The translations under genes and the position numbers were made by a program. A stretch of 64,000 nt of DNA from Streptomyces californicus (lineage in GTDB: Bacteria; Actinomycetota; Actinomycetes; Streptomycetales; Streptomycetaceae): the NCBI RefSeq assembly GCF_000717645.1, contig NZ_JNZZ01000020.1, forward strand, positions 1 through 64,000, given 5' to 3'. The notes below the pieces were generated by a model. That model made no database searches. It worked only from the letters and a program-made list of their open reading frames with translations, and was not told the DNA's origin. How positions within the stretch are numbered: the first letter of the stretch is position 1; every line of letters begins with the position of its first letter. Below, in pieces: positions 25,093 through 33,487 of the stretch.

Positions 25093-26598
25093 ATGACCGC
25101 CCTGGAACCCCGCGACGGCACCGACGCCGCCCATCTCGCGCCGCCCGCGAACGACGCCCCCTCCCCGGACCCGCTGTCCGACCTCCCCCGCGAAGCCGTC
25201 GAAGGGGTCCTCGGGCGCACCTACCGGGCGCTGAGCATCGGCATCGTCTCCGTGGTGTTCCTCATCGCGTTCGAGGCCACAGCGGTCGGCACGGCCATGC
25301 CGGTCGCCGCCCGCGAGCTGAACGGCATCCCGCTCTACGCGTTCGCCTTCTCCGCGTACTTCACCACCAGCCTCTTCGCCATGGTCCTCTCCGGTCAGTG
25401 GGCCGACCGGCGCGGACCGCTCCAGCCGCTCGCCACCGGCATCACCGCGTTCGGCGCGGGCCTGCTGCTCTCCGGGGCCGCCACCGGCATGTGGGTCTTC
25501 ATCGCCGGCCGCGCCGTCCAGGGCCTCGGCGGCGGGCTGGTGATCGTCGCCCTGTACGTGGTCATCGGGCGCGCCTACCCCGAACGCATCCGGCCCGCGA
25601 TCCTGGCCGCCTTCGCCGCGAGCTGGGTGATCCCCTCCGTCGTCGGGCCGCTCGCCTCCGGAACGGTGACCGAGCACCTCGGATGGCGCTGGGTCTTCGT
25701 CGGCATCCCCGCCCTCATCGTGATCCCGCTCGCCCTGGCCCTCCCCGCGATCAGACGCACGGCCTCCGGGCCGGCCGACCCGGCCGCAGCCGCGGAGCCG
25801 TACGACCGCCGTCGCATCCGGCTCGCCCTCGGGATCTCGGCCGGGGCGGGGCTGCTCCAGTACGCGGGGCAGGAGCTGAACTGGTTCGCCCTCCTGCCCG
25901 CCGCCGCCGGCGCCGCCCTGCTTGTGCCCGCCGTCCGCGGACTCCTGCCCACCGGGACCGTACGGGCCGCGCGCGGACTGCCCTCGGTGGTCCTGCTGCG
26001 CGGGGTCGCCGCTGGGTCGTTCATCGCCGCCGAGTCCTTCGTACCGCTGATGCTGGTCACCCAGCGCGGACTGTCCCCGACGATGGCCGGACTGTCCCTG
26101 GCCGTGGGCGGGGCGACCTGGGCGCTCGGCTCGTTCGTCCAGTCCCGGCCGCGCATGGAGGCGCACCGGGAGCGGCTGATGGTGACCGGCATGCTGCTCG
26201 TCGCCGCCTCGATCGCCGTCGCCCCCTCCGTACTGATCGAGGGCGTCCCCGTCTGGACCGTCGCCGTCGCCTGGGCGTTCGGCTGCTTCGGCATGGGCAT
26301 CGTGATCGCCTCCACCAGCGTGCTGCTGCTCAAGCTGTCGGCCCCCGAGGAGGCGGGCTCCAACTCCGCCGCCCTCCAGATCTCCGACGGCCTCTCCAAC
26401 GTCCTGCTGCTGGCCATCGGCGGCGCGGCCTTCGCGGCTCTCGGCGGCAAGGCCCTCGGCGCGGCGGCCCACAGCGCGGTGGAGGCCACCGCCACCGGTT
26501 CGCATCCGGGCGCGTTCGCGGCGGTGTTCCTGCCGATGGCGGGGGTGGCGCTGGTGGGGGCGTGGGTGGCGACCCGGGTGCTCGTACGGGAGGAGTAG
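25093..26598 (+). CDS. MFS drug/metabolite exporter
   Basis: The protein has 501 aa. About 14 membrane helices can be counted. The first helix carries FEATAVGTAMPVAAREL, followed by the family motif A GQWADRRGP between helices 2 and 3 and a GRAVQGLGGGLVIVALYVVIGR helix, all typical of the DHA2-type drug:H+ antiporters. The start lies 6 bases after a TANNNT -10 with no ribosome site, so the message is probably leaderless. The substrate cannot be told. Confidence 0.85.
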   Translation: MTALEPRDGTDAAHLAPPANDAPSPDPLSDLPREAVEGVLGRTYRALSIGIVSVVFLIAFEATAVGTAMPVAARELNGIPLYAFAFSAYFTTSLFAMVLSGQWADRRGPLQPLATGITAFGAGLLLSGAATGMWVFIAGRAVQGLGGGLVIVALYVVIGRAYPERIRPAILAAFAASWVIPSVVGPLASGTVTEHLGWRWVFVGIPALIVIPLALALPAIRRTASGPADPAAAAEPYDRRRIRLALGISAGAGLLQYAGQELNWFALLPAAAGAALLVPAVRGLLPTGTVRAARGLPSVVLLRGVAAGSFIAAESFVPLMLVTQRGLSPTMAGLSLAVGGATWALGSFVQSRPRMEAHRERLMVTGMLLVAASIAVAPSVLIEGVPVWTVAVAWAFGCFGMGIVIASTSVLLLKLSAPEEAGSNSAALQISDGLSNVLLLAIGGAAFAALGGKALGAAAHSAVEATATGSHPGAFAAVFLPMAGVALVGAWVATRVLVREE

Positions 26599-26615
26599 CG
26601 GTGGGGCGAGGTTTC

Positions 26616-26641
26616 GGTACCGCGTGGTACCACGCGGTACC
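26616..26641. promoter_or_regulatory. 26-bp perfect palindromic operator of the toxin-antitoxin pair
   Basis: The site is fully self-complementary and contains GGTACC at each end and in the centre, with GCGT/ACGC between. TACCAT (26638-26643), overlapping its right end, is a -10 placed 6 bases before the antitoxin ATG. Autorepression by the ribbon-helix-helix antitoxin is the expected mechanism. Confidence 0.75.
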
Positions 26642-26649
26642 ATCGGACC

Positions 26650-26847
26650 ATGGCTGGTCTGAATCTGCGATTCACCGACGAAGAGCTGGACTCCCTGCGC
26701 GCCCGCGCCGAAGCGGAGGGGAAGAGCATGCAGGCGTTTGCCCACGACGCGGTGATCACCGCCATAAACGAGCACTCCCGGCTCTTCAACGAGGCCGCGG
26801 ACCATGTTCTGAAGGTCAGTGAGGAGCTGAACCGGAGGCTCGCCTGA
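26650..26847 (+). CDS. ribbon-helix-helix antitoxin
   Basis: The protein has 65 aa. LNLRFTDEELDSLRARAEAE and GKSMQAFAHDAVITA form the beta strand and two helices of a CopG/Arc fold. The acidic C-terminal tail (NEAADHVLKVSEELNRRLA) should bind the toxin. Its stop shares a base with the toxin start (TGATG), so the two are coupled. It probably binds the palindrome just upstream. Confidence 0.85.
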   Translation: MAGLNLRFTDEELDSLRARAEAEGKSMQAFAHDAVITAINEHSRLFNEAADHVLKVSEELNRRLA

Positions 26848-27215
26848 TGCAGTACCTGACCCTGCCCGAGCTGTTGAACCTGACGCGACGGCTCGGCACT
26901 CCGGAAGTTCGTGACTACGGACTGCTGGAATCCGCACTGGCCAGACCGCAGGCGAGCGTGTTCGGCCAGGACGCGTATCCGGATGTCTGGCAGAAGGCCG
27001 CCGCTCTCATGGAGTCCCTTGCCCGAAACCACGGGCTGGTGGATGGCAATAAGCGGATCGCGTGGTATGCGACCTGGGTCTTCCTTCACATGAACGGCCA
27101 TCCGCTCGATGCCGACTTCGATGTCGACGCGGCGGAGCGGTTCGTGTTGGCAGTGTGCCAGGGTGTCTTGGACATGCCCAAGATCGCCGAGCAGCTTCCG
27201 GTGTTCGCCCGATAG
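26847..27215 (+). CDS. Doc/Fic-family toxin
   Basis: The protein has 122 aa, the length of phage P1 Doc. The Fic-fold motif reads HGLVDGNKRIAW, matching Doc's HxFx(D/N)(A/G)NKR except that Leu replaces Phe at position three. Doc proteins phosphorylate EF-Tu and stop translation; this is known of the family and not shown here. DYGLLESALARPQASVFG matches the Doc N-terminal block. The partner antitoxin is RHH rather than Phd type. Confidence 0.87.
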   Translation: MQYLTLPELLNLTRRLGTPEVRDYGLLESALARPQASVFGQDAYPDVWQKAAALMESLARNHGLVDGNKRIAWYATWVFLHMNGHPLDADFDVDAAERFVLAVCQGVLDMPKIAEQLPVFAR

Positions 27216-27246
27216 CCGCACCTGTGAAGAGCGTCTCAACGGGCTT

Positions 27247-27273
27247 GGGCCACGGCTCGTCCGTACGTGGCCC
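27247..27273 (+). terminator. terminator of the toxin-antitoxin operon
   Basis: GGGCCACG (27247-27254) pairs with CGTGGCCC (27266-27273), about 30 bases after the toxin stop. Confidence 0.55.
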
Positions 27274-27384
27274 GGGCCGCCCCACCGGTAGGGTGGCCCG
27301 GTTGTCGTATCGCGGGTCGGGCCGATCGGGCCGGGCCCGGTGCGGACAGCGCCCCACGCACCCGAGAGCCCCGAACCGGAGACC

Positions 27385-29169
27385 GTGACTACTACCACCG
27401 CCTCCCACCACCTCTCACCCGCCTTTCCCGGCCGCGCCCCCTGGGGCACCGCCGGCAAGCTGCGAGCCTGGCAGCAGGGCGCCATGGAGAGGTACGTCCA
27501 GGAGCAGCCGCGCGACTTCCTCGCCGTCGCGACGCCCGGAGCCGGCAAGACCACCTTCGCGCTGACCCTCGCGTCGTGGCTGCTGCACCACCATGTCGTC
27601 CAGCAGGTCACGGTCGTCGCCCCGACCGAGCACCTCAAGAAGCAGTGGGCGGAGGCGGCCGCCCGGATAGGGATCAAGCTCGACCCCGACTACAGCGCCG
27701 GTCCGCTGAGCAAGGAGTACCACGGGGTCGCCGTGACGTACGCGGGTGTCGGGGTCCGCCCGATGCTGCACCGCAACCGGTGCGAGCAGCGCAAGACGCT
27801 CGTGATCCTGGACGAGATCCATCACGCCGGTGACTCGAAGTCCTGGGGCGAGGCGTGCCAGGAGGCGTTCGACCCGGCGACGCGGCGGCTCGCGCTGACC
27901 GGTACGCCGTTCCGGTCGGACACCAACCCGATCCCGTTCGTCCAGTACGAGGAGGGGAACGACGGCATCCGCCGCTCCTCCGCCGACTACACCTACGGCT
28001 ACGGCAACGCCCTCGCCGACGGCGTCGTCCGCCCGGTGATCTTCCTCAGCTACAGCGGCAACATGCGCTGGCGTACGAAGGCCGGGGACGAGATCGCCGC
28101 CCGGCTCGGCGAGCCGATGACCAAGGACGCCATCGGCCAGGCATGGCGTACCGCGCTCGCCCCCACCGGCGAGTGGATCCCCAACGTGCTCGCCGCCGCC
28201 GACAAGCGGCTCACCGAGGTCCGCAAGGGCATCCCCGACGCGGGCGGCCTGGTCATCGCGACCGACCAGGACTCGGCCCGCGCGTACGCCAAGATCCTGA
28301 AGAAGGTCACCGGGGAGTCGGCGACCGTGGTCCTCTCCGACGAGAAGGCCGCGTCGAAGAAGATCGACCAGTTCAGCGCCGACGAATCCCGCTGGATGGT
28401 CGCGGTCCGGATGGTGTCCGAAGGCGTCGACGTGCCGCGCCTCGCCGTCGGCGTGTACGCGACCACCATCTCGACGCCCCTGTTCTTCGCCCAGGCAGTC
28501 GGCCGCTTCGTGCGCTCCCGCCGGCGCGGCGAGACCGCCTCCGTTTTCGTGCCGACCATCCCGATGCTGCTCGACTTCGCCAACGAGATGGAGGTCGAGC
28601 GCGACCACGTGCTCGACAAGCCGAAGAAGGGGAGCGACGAGGAGAACCCGTTCTCGGAGGAGGACAAGCTCCTCGCCGACGCGGAGCGGCTGGAGGACGA
28701 GGAGACCGAGGACCAACTGCCCTTCGAGGCGCTGGAGTCCGACGCCGTCTTCGACCGGGTGCTGTACGACGGCGCCGAGTTCGGCATGCAGGCCCACCCG
28801 GGCTCCGAGGAGGAGCAGGACTACCTCGGCATCCCCGGGCTCCTGGAGCCGGACCAGGTGCAACTGCTCCTCCAGAAGCGGCAGAGCCGGCAGATCGCGC
28901 ACAGCCGCCAGAAGCCGGCGGAGGAGGCCGACCTCCTGGAGAAGCCCGCCGACGCCCGGCCCGTGGTCACCCACAAGCAACTGCTGAGCCTGCGCAAGCA
29001 GCTCAACACGATGGTCTCCGCCTACACCCATCAGAGCGGCAAACCGCACGGCGTGATCCACAACGAACTGCGCCGCGTCTGCGGCGGCCCGCCGAGCGCG
29101 GAGGCCACCGCCCACCAGATCCAGACCCGCATCGCGAAGGTCCAGGAGTGGGCGACGCGGATGAAGTGA
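27385..29169 (+). CDS. superfamily 2 DEAD/DEAH-box helicase
   Basis: The protein has 594 aa from GTG 27385 (preceded by CCGGAG), after which it reads VTTTTASHHLSPAFPG; an alternative GTG at 27340 has no ribosome site. Walker A is ATPGAGKTTFAL near residue 52, the DExH box is LDEIHHAG, motif III is TGTPFRSD, and the second RecA lobe has VSEGVDVPRLAVG and AVGRFVRSRRRGE. A long acidic, coiled C-terminal region follows, with THKQLLSLRKQLNTMVSAY. It resembles the stand-alone helicases widely conserved in Streptomyces. The target nucleic acid is unknown. Confidence 0.87.
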   Translation: MTTTTASHHLSPAFPGRAPWGTAGKLRAWQQGAMERYVQEQPRDFLAVATPGAGKTTFALTLASWLLHHHVVQQVTVVAPTEHLKKQWAEAAARIGIKLDPDYSAGPLSKEYHGVAVTYAGVGVRPMLHRNRCEQRKTLVILDEIHHAGDSKSWGEACQEAFDPATRRLALTGTPFRSDTNPIPFVQYEEGNDGIRRSSADYTYGYGNALADGVVRPVIFLSYSGNMRWRTKAGDEIAARLGEPMTKDAIGQAWRTALAPTGEWIPNVLAAADKRLTEVRKGIPDAGGLVIATDQDSARAYAKILKKVTGESATVVLSDEKAASKKIDQFSADESRWMVAVRMVSEGVDVPRLAVGVYATTISTPLFFAQAVGRFVRSRRRGETASVFVPTIPMLLDFANEMEVERDHVLDKPKKGSDEENPFSEEDKLLADAERLEDEETEDQLPFEALESDAVFDRVLYDGAEFGMQAHPGSEEEQDYLGIPGLLEPDQVQLLLQKRQSRQIAHSRQKPAEEADLLEKPADARPVVTHKQLLSLRKQLNTMVSAYTHQSGKPHGVIHNELRRVCGGPPSAEATAHQIQTRIAKVQEWATRMK

Positions 29170-29186
29170 GCGGGAGGACGGGCCCG

Positions 29187-29238
29187 GGGATGGGAGAGGG
29201 CGGGACGCGGAAGCTGCGTCCCGCCCTCTCCCCATCCC
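29187..29238. terminator. bidirectional terminator
   Basis: GGGATGGGAGAGGGCGGGAC pairs with its complement, with one bulge, around a 7-base loop. It lies between the helicase and the convergent lipoprotein gene and would stop both. Confidence 0.7.
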
Positions 29239-29264
29239 CCTTGAGGCCGGGAGCCGTCCGGCCG

Positions 29265-29924
29265 TCAGGCAGTCGTGGGTGCGGGGACGCGGGCGGGCAG
29301 CGCGGCTTCGTCCGCGCAGGCGAGTTGCCTGGCCAGGCCGCGGGCCACGTCGTTGAGGATGGCCATGCGGTCGTCAGGTGCAGAGCCGGGGGCCAACTGT
29401 CCCCCGGACGAGTACATCCTCGCCCTGACATAGCGCGAGGTGCCCTCCGGCCCATGGGTTGAGCAGGCGAAATACAGGTTTGCCCCGCTGTCGCCGTTGA
29501 TCTCGGCGTAGGAACCCAGAGGGAAAACGATCCGGTCCCTGTCCGCTGTCCGTGCTTCCTCTTCCGGTACGGGGTGACTCTCCGTGGGCTCGAACTCAAT
29601 CTTGAGCAACGGGATCCCGCTGTCATCGCCCGCCTTGTAGACCATGCAGATATTGCGTTCCTTCACCTCTCCGTAGAGCCTCTTCGCGGCCAGTTCCAGA
29701 GAGAACTTGTTCGGGTCTCCCTGCTGGTTGGTGCCGGTGAGTTCGTTGAAACGCTCGGTCGATGCCAGGTTCTCAAGGGCTTTCGCCGAAGGCGGGGTGA
29801 GTGTGGCGTCACACACGTGTGATGCCGAGAGCGTCGCTTCCTTGCCGCTCTCACCATCGGTGCAGGCGGTGGCCATGAGGAGTATCAGGCTCCCGCAGAG
29901 CATCCGGTGCGGTCTGTTGCGCAT
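29265..29924 (-). CDS. lipoprotein 2, cassette B
   Basis: The protein has 219 aa. The signal MLCGSLILLMATACTDG ends in a lipobox. The mature part has SASHVCDATLT, ELAAKRLYGEVKERNICMVY and ANLYFACSTHG, and ends RMAILNDVARGLARQLACAD then EAALPARVPAP. It is clearly paralogous to the next gene upstream, with shared KRL, YFAC and DDRMA-LNDVARGLA blocks, and to the cassette A lipoprotein. It is probably exposed on the cell surface; function unknown. Confidence 0.75.
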   Translation of the reverse strand: MRNRPHRMLCGSLILLMATACTDGESGKEATLSASHVCDATLTPPSAKALENLASTERFNELTGTNQQGDPNKFSLELAAKRLYGEVKERNICMVYKAGDDSGIPLLKIEFEPTESHPVPEEEARTADRDRIVFPLGSYAEINGDSGANLYFACSTHGPEGTSRYVRARMYSSGGQLAPGSAPDDRMAILNDVARGLARQLACADEAALPARVPAPTTA

Positions 29925-29974
29925 GGCGTTTGCTGCCTTAAGAGAGATTCGGAGGAGCGGGCGTCAGTCCTTGT

Positions 29975-30006
29975 GGGCGGGACGCGTAACCGTGCGGGTC
30001 CCGCCC
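29975..30006 (-). terminator. terminator or attenuator between cassette B lipoproteins
   Basis: GGGCGGGAC (29975-29983) pairs with GTCCCGCCC (29998-30006). It lies about 30 bases after the stop of the upstream lipoprotein gene and before the downstream one. The stem is closely similar to 29192-29208, suggesting that the gene and its terminator were duplicated together. Confidence 0.5.
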
Positions 30007-30036
30007 TCTCCCCTCTTCTCCGTTCCGGTCCGGCCG

Positions 30037-30735
30037 TCAGCCGTTCGTGGGGGAGGGGACCCGGGCCGGCAGTCCGGCCTCGTCCGCACAGCCGAGCTCC
30101 TCAGCCAGGCCGCGGGCGACGTCATTGAGGACTGCCATGCGGTCGTCGGGAGTGGAGCCGGGGTGGGTCTGGGCCTTCGGGACGAAGAGGGAAGCCATGA
30201 CGTGGGAAGACTCTCCGTCAGGGCCCTGCGTCGGACAGGCGAAGTACAGGGTCGCATAGGTGCTACCCGGCTTGGAGTTCACCGACGCGAATGCGCCCAA
30301 GGGGTAGAACAATTCCTTGGCGCCCGGATCGGAGACCTTTTTCGGGGCCGCAAGGCTGGGTTTGAAGTTGATGTCGAGGAGTGGGAAGTCGTTCTCCCCG
30401 TCGGCTCTGTACACCGCGCACTTATTGCGTTTGGAGAATTCGGAGTGAAGTCGCTTCGCGGCCAAGGAGACGGAGAATCGATAGGGCTCTCCATTCTGCC
30501 GGTTCCCGGCGAGCTCCGTATAGCGGTCTGTTCCGCCGATGCTTTTCAGGGCTGCCTGCCCCGACGACTTCAAAGTGTTGTCACATACCTGCGCCGAGGA
30601 ACGCACAGTCTGTCCTGTCCGGCCGTCACCGCCATCGCTGCACCCAGTTGCTCCGACAAGGAGCGCGGCCCAGCAGGCGACCCAGCGCAATGAGGTTCTC
30701 GCCGATGCCTCGTTTTTCGAGGTTCTTGGTGCCAT
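30037..30735 (-). CDS. lipoprotein 1, cassette B
   Basis: The protein has 232 aa. The signal is VACWAALLVGATGCSDG with a lipobox. The mature domain has four Cys in blocks shared with its neighbour (SSAQVCDNTL, RNKCAVYRAD, TLYFACPTQG, LGCADEAGLPARVPSPT). It starts 2 bases after the stop of the large protein gene, so it is translationally linked to it. It has the same domain as the product of 29265-29924, with an extra Lys/Pro-rich stretch (KPSLAAPKKVSDPG). Confidence 0.75.
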   Translation of the reverse strand: MAPRTSKNEASARTSLRWVACWAALLVGATGCSDGGDGRTGQTVRSSAQVCDNTLKSSGQAALKSIGGTDRYTELAGNRQNGEPYRFSVSLAAKRLHSEFSKRNKCAVYRADGENDFPLLDINFKPSLAAPKKVSDPGAKELFYPLGAFASVNSKPGSTYATLYFACPTQGPDGESSHVMASLFVPKAQTHPGSTPDDRMAVLNDVARGLAEELGCADEAGLPARVPSPTNG

Positions 30736-30737
30736 TT

Positions 30738-33035
30738 TCAGTCCTTGTAGGCAGGGAGGCCGCGTGTGTCACCCTGGCCCGATCCGGTGTCGTAGGCGTT
30801 CTTGACGTCCTGGGTCCAGTCCGCCCGGTCGGAGGCAACGTCCATCCGGGGGTTTTCCTTCAGGTAGCTCCCGTAGGCTGCCCCCAGCTCGGCAGCGCCC
30901 TTTTCGTAGAACTGCTGACTGGTGAGTTGCGCCTTTTCCCTCGGATCCTCCTCGGCCTCGTCGAATTCTTTGTCGACCTGGTGTCCGATGAAGGTGCTGA
31001 CCGCGTTGCCGATCGTTTCCGCGGCCACCGGCGCGATCGCGATGGCCACCCCGGTCGAACCAGGCACGGGCAGCGCCGCGATACCGCCCCCCACTACAGC
31101 GCCGACGCCCAGCTTGACCCAGTCACCGGAGCGTCCCAGCGACTTGTTTACTTCCTCCGCGTTCTCCTTGTACGTCTCCTCCGCTTGCTGTACGCGGGAG
31201 TGGTCGAGGATGCCTCGCGCCTCGGCCCCCGTTGTCAGGGCGTCGTGCGCGTTGTCGATGCTCTGTGCGCTCGTGGCGGGGTTGGCGTCCAACGCGCTCA
31301 GCGTGTACAGATGTTGCGCCATGGTGGCGACTGCGTGTGAGCTTTCGTTCTGACCCAGCACGCTCAAGAAATTGATGGCGCCCTGGTTTCCGAATTCGGC
31401 ACGTCCGGCGTACTTCGCGGGGAACGCGCCCGAGTCCTTCGCGTTGTCGCCGACACCCGTCAGGCTGTAGTCGATGTCATCGATGTATGCGGCCCCCATC
31501 TTGCCCAGACTGTCGGCGAGCTGGGATTGCTCATGAAGCATCTTCGGCCCGTCCTCGCTCCCGTACAGGAACGCGACCTGCTCCATGACTCCGGCCGTCT
31601 CCGCAGTGCGCATATCGCGGTTGCCGGGGATCATCGGATCCTTGGCAGCCATGGGATCGGCGTCGTAGGCGTACCCGGTGGTGGCCGCCTCCAGTGCGTG
31701 GCCGAGGGAGTCATGCCCGGCGATGACCTTGTTGTCGCCGCCCATGATGTAGGCATCGGACAGCCAGATACGTTCTTTGGTCAGGTATTTCAGGTTTCCG
31801 TTGAGTTCGGATTCCTTGTCGACACCCGATCCGGTGCCGGTCGGTTGGGAGAAGAACTCCGTTGCGGCCCCGGGGTTGTGGCCGAGTGCTTCCATGAGGC
31901 CGGTCATGGGGTCGCGGCCCCGGTCGTTCTTGCTGTAGAAGTTCAGGTCGCCGTTGTTCCAGTTGTTGATCCACGGGCTTATGTTCTTGACGTTGCGTTC
32001 CTTGTCGAACGCCACGAGCTGTTCGCCGTATTCGTTGAGGAACTGGTCGTCGTAGTCGCCGAACCGCATGAGGTTGCTCATGACAGCGAATCCGCGGGGA
32101 TTGTTCGCATGATCGGTGCCGAGTTCTTCCGGGCCGAGCTTGACCATCTTCTGTTCCCAGGACCGCATGGCGGCGCTGTCCGACAGGGTGGCTGTTCCCA
32201 GAGCGACGCCCAGGTTCTTCTGGAGGAGCTTGGCCTGCTTGAGTCGATTGGGGTCGGCACCGAAACCCTGGTAGGGATCGGCGACGCCGGCGTAGAACGT
32301 CAGCAGCCCGTCGGGAGTCGTGGAGGTGGCCAGCTTCTCCGCGAACAGCGGATCCTTCCCGTACGTGGCGAGCGTCGCATTGACCGCGTTCAGCTCGGTC
32401 GCCGTGACCTCGGACGGGTCCTTCCTGAGAGTCTTGGCGAGCGCCTCGGCCGCCGCCAGCGCCTTGGCCGCGGAGTCGCGGTCCGCGTAGTCCGCGCCCG
32501 AGAACCCGCGTTCGGCCTGGTCCACGATGAGGCGCAGGGCTTCGGCGGCGGTGGTGTCGCTGCGCGTGGCCTGCCGCAGGATCGCCTGGACCCGGTCGCG
32601 CAGGCCCTCCATGTCGCTCTGGCTGTGCTCGGGGAGTGTGGTGCCCTTCGCGGCGCGGTCAGGGTGGATGTTCATCGTGACGGTGAACGATCCGTCGCCG
32701 GTGTCTCTCACCGTCAGGTTCTTCTTGGCGGCCCGCGAGATCTCTTCGGTGAGGTCGTCGCGGAAGGCGACCAACTCGTCCCGGGTGTCGGCGAGGATGC
32801 GGGCGACGGTCCGTGCCTGGGTGTGGGCATCGGCGAACTCCGCTGCGGTCTTCTCCACGAAGGAACGGGTGACCGCGGCGTTCTCCCCGGTCCACCGGGC
32901 CTTCGCCGCCTTGCCGCCCAGGTTGTCCTTGGCGTCCTTCTCGAGGGTCGCCAGCTTCTTGGCCATCTCTTCCCAGTCGGTGATCGCTTGGCCGAGTTGG
33001 GAGAAGTTGCCGAAGCGGAGGGCATCGAGGTCCAT
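30738..33035 (-). CDS. large DUF6571-like protein, cassette B
   Basis: The protein has 765 aa. The N-terminal helical domain reads FSQLGQAITDWEEMAKKLAT and KAAKARWTGENAAVTRSF. Family blocks shared with cassette A are VMSNLMRFGDYDDQFLNEYG, DPMTGLMEALGHNPGAATEF, DSLGHALEAATTGYAYD and KMGAAYIDDIDYSL. A Gly/Ala/Val-rich hydrophobic segment (GVGAVVGGGIAALPVPGSTG) lies near residue 645. There is no signal peptide. Its ATG overlaps the stop of the small protein gene by a base. The function is unknown; export together with the small helical protein is a hypothesis. Confidence 0.72.
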   Translation of the reverse strand: MDLDALRFGNFSQLGQAITDWEEMAKKLATLEKDAKDNLGGKAAKARWTGENAAVTRSFVEKTAAEFADAHTQARTVARILADTRDELVAFRDDLTEEISRAAKKNLTVRDTGDGSFTVTMNIHPDRAAKGTTLPEHSQSDMEGLRDRVQAILRQATRSDTTAAEALRLIVDQAERGFSGADYADRDSAAKALAAAEALAKTLRKDPSEVTATELNAVNATLATYGKDPLFAEKLATSTTPDGLLTFYAGVADPYQGFGADPNRLKQAKLLQKNLGVALGTATLSDSAAMRSWEQKMVKLGPEELGTDHANNPRGFAVMSNLMRFGDYDDQFLNEYGEQLVAFDKERNVKNISPWINNWNNGDLNFYSKNDRGRDPMTGLMEALGHNPGAATEFFSQPTGTGSGVDKESELNGNLKYLTKERIWLSDAYIMGGDNKVIAGHDSLGHALEAATTGYAYDADPMAAKDPMIPGNRDMRTAETAGVMEQVAFLYGSEDGPKMLHEQSQLADSLGKMGAAYIDDIDYSLTGVGDNAKDSGAFPAKYAGRAEFGNQGAINFLSVLGQNESSHAVATMAQHLYTLSALDANPATSAQSIDNAHDALTTGAEARGILDHSRVQQAEETYKENAEEVNKSLGRSGDWVKLGVGAVVGGGIAALPVPGSTGVAIAIAPVAAETIGNAVSTFIGHQVDKEFDEAEEDPREKAQLTSQQFYEKGAAELGAAYGSYLKENPRMDVASDRADWTQDVKNAYDTGSGQGDTRGLPAYKD

Positions 33036-33487
33036 CAGGAGCTCTTCCTCTCGCTGAAGCCCGCGTCGAGCGTGGCGATGCTGCTGACGGTCCCCGCGAT
33101 GTGGACCTCGTCACCCGCGTGGGCGCCCTTGGTGAAGTCGAGGTGATTGGAGATGTGGGCGGTGGCGTCCAGCAATGACCTGCACTGGTCGATCCAGCGC
33201 GAGGCCACGTGGTCCAACGCGCCGCCGAGCGCGAAGCCCTGGCTCTTCAGCCCTCCTGCCGCCTTCTGGGAAGCCGCTCGCGCGTGCTTGCCGGCCTGGC
33301 CGAAATGTTGACGGAGTTCGAAGGCGGCGTCTCCGATCGCGGCCAGATCCGTCTGGTTGACCGCTAGATCCCCTTGAGGGTTGCCTCCTCCTCCGCTCGG
33401 TTCGGGTGGCAGATGATTCAGCTGCGTGCGCGTCGGCTGGCGGGTGGCCGCGTCGGCTTTCAACTGCTCCCATTCGTCCCAAGCCAT
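33035..33487 (-). CDS. small WXG100/EspC-like helical protein, cassette B
   Basis: The protein has 150 aa. I chose ATG 33487 (MAWDEWEQLKADAATRQPT) because AGGAGAGGAG lies upstream and it aligns with the cassette A start; an in-frame ATG 30 bases earlier is less likely. The helical core has LAAIGDAAFELRQHFGQAGK, HVASRWIDQCRSLLDATAHI and SNHLDFTKGAH. An insertion of Pro/Gly-rich sequence (PPEPSGGGGNPQGD) distinguishes it from its cassette A paralogue. It is the first gene of the cassette B operon. Confidence 0.7.
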   Translation of the reverse strand: MAWDEWEQLKADAATRQPTRTQLNHLPPEPSGGGGNPQGDLAVNQTDLAAIGDAAFELRQHFGQAGKHARAASQKAAGGLKSQGFALGGALDHVASRWIDQCRSLLDATAHISNHLDFTKGAHAGDEVHIAGTVSSIATLDAGFSERKSS

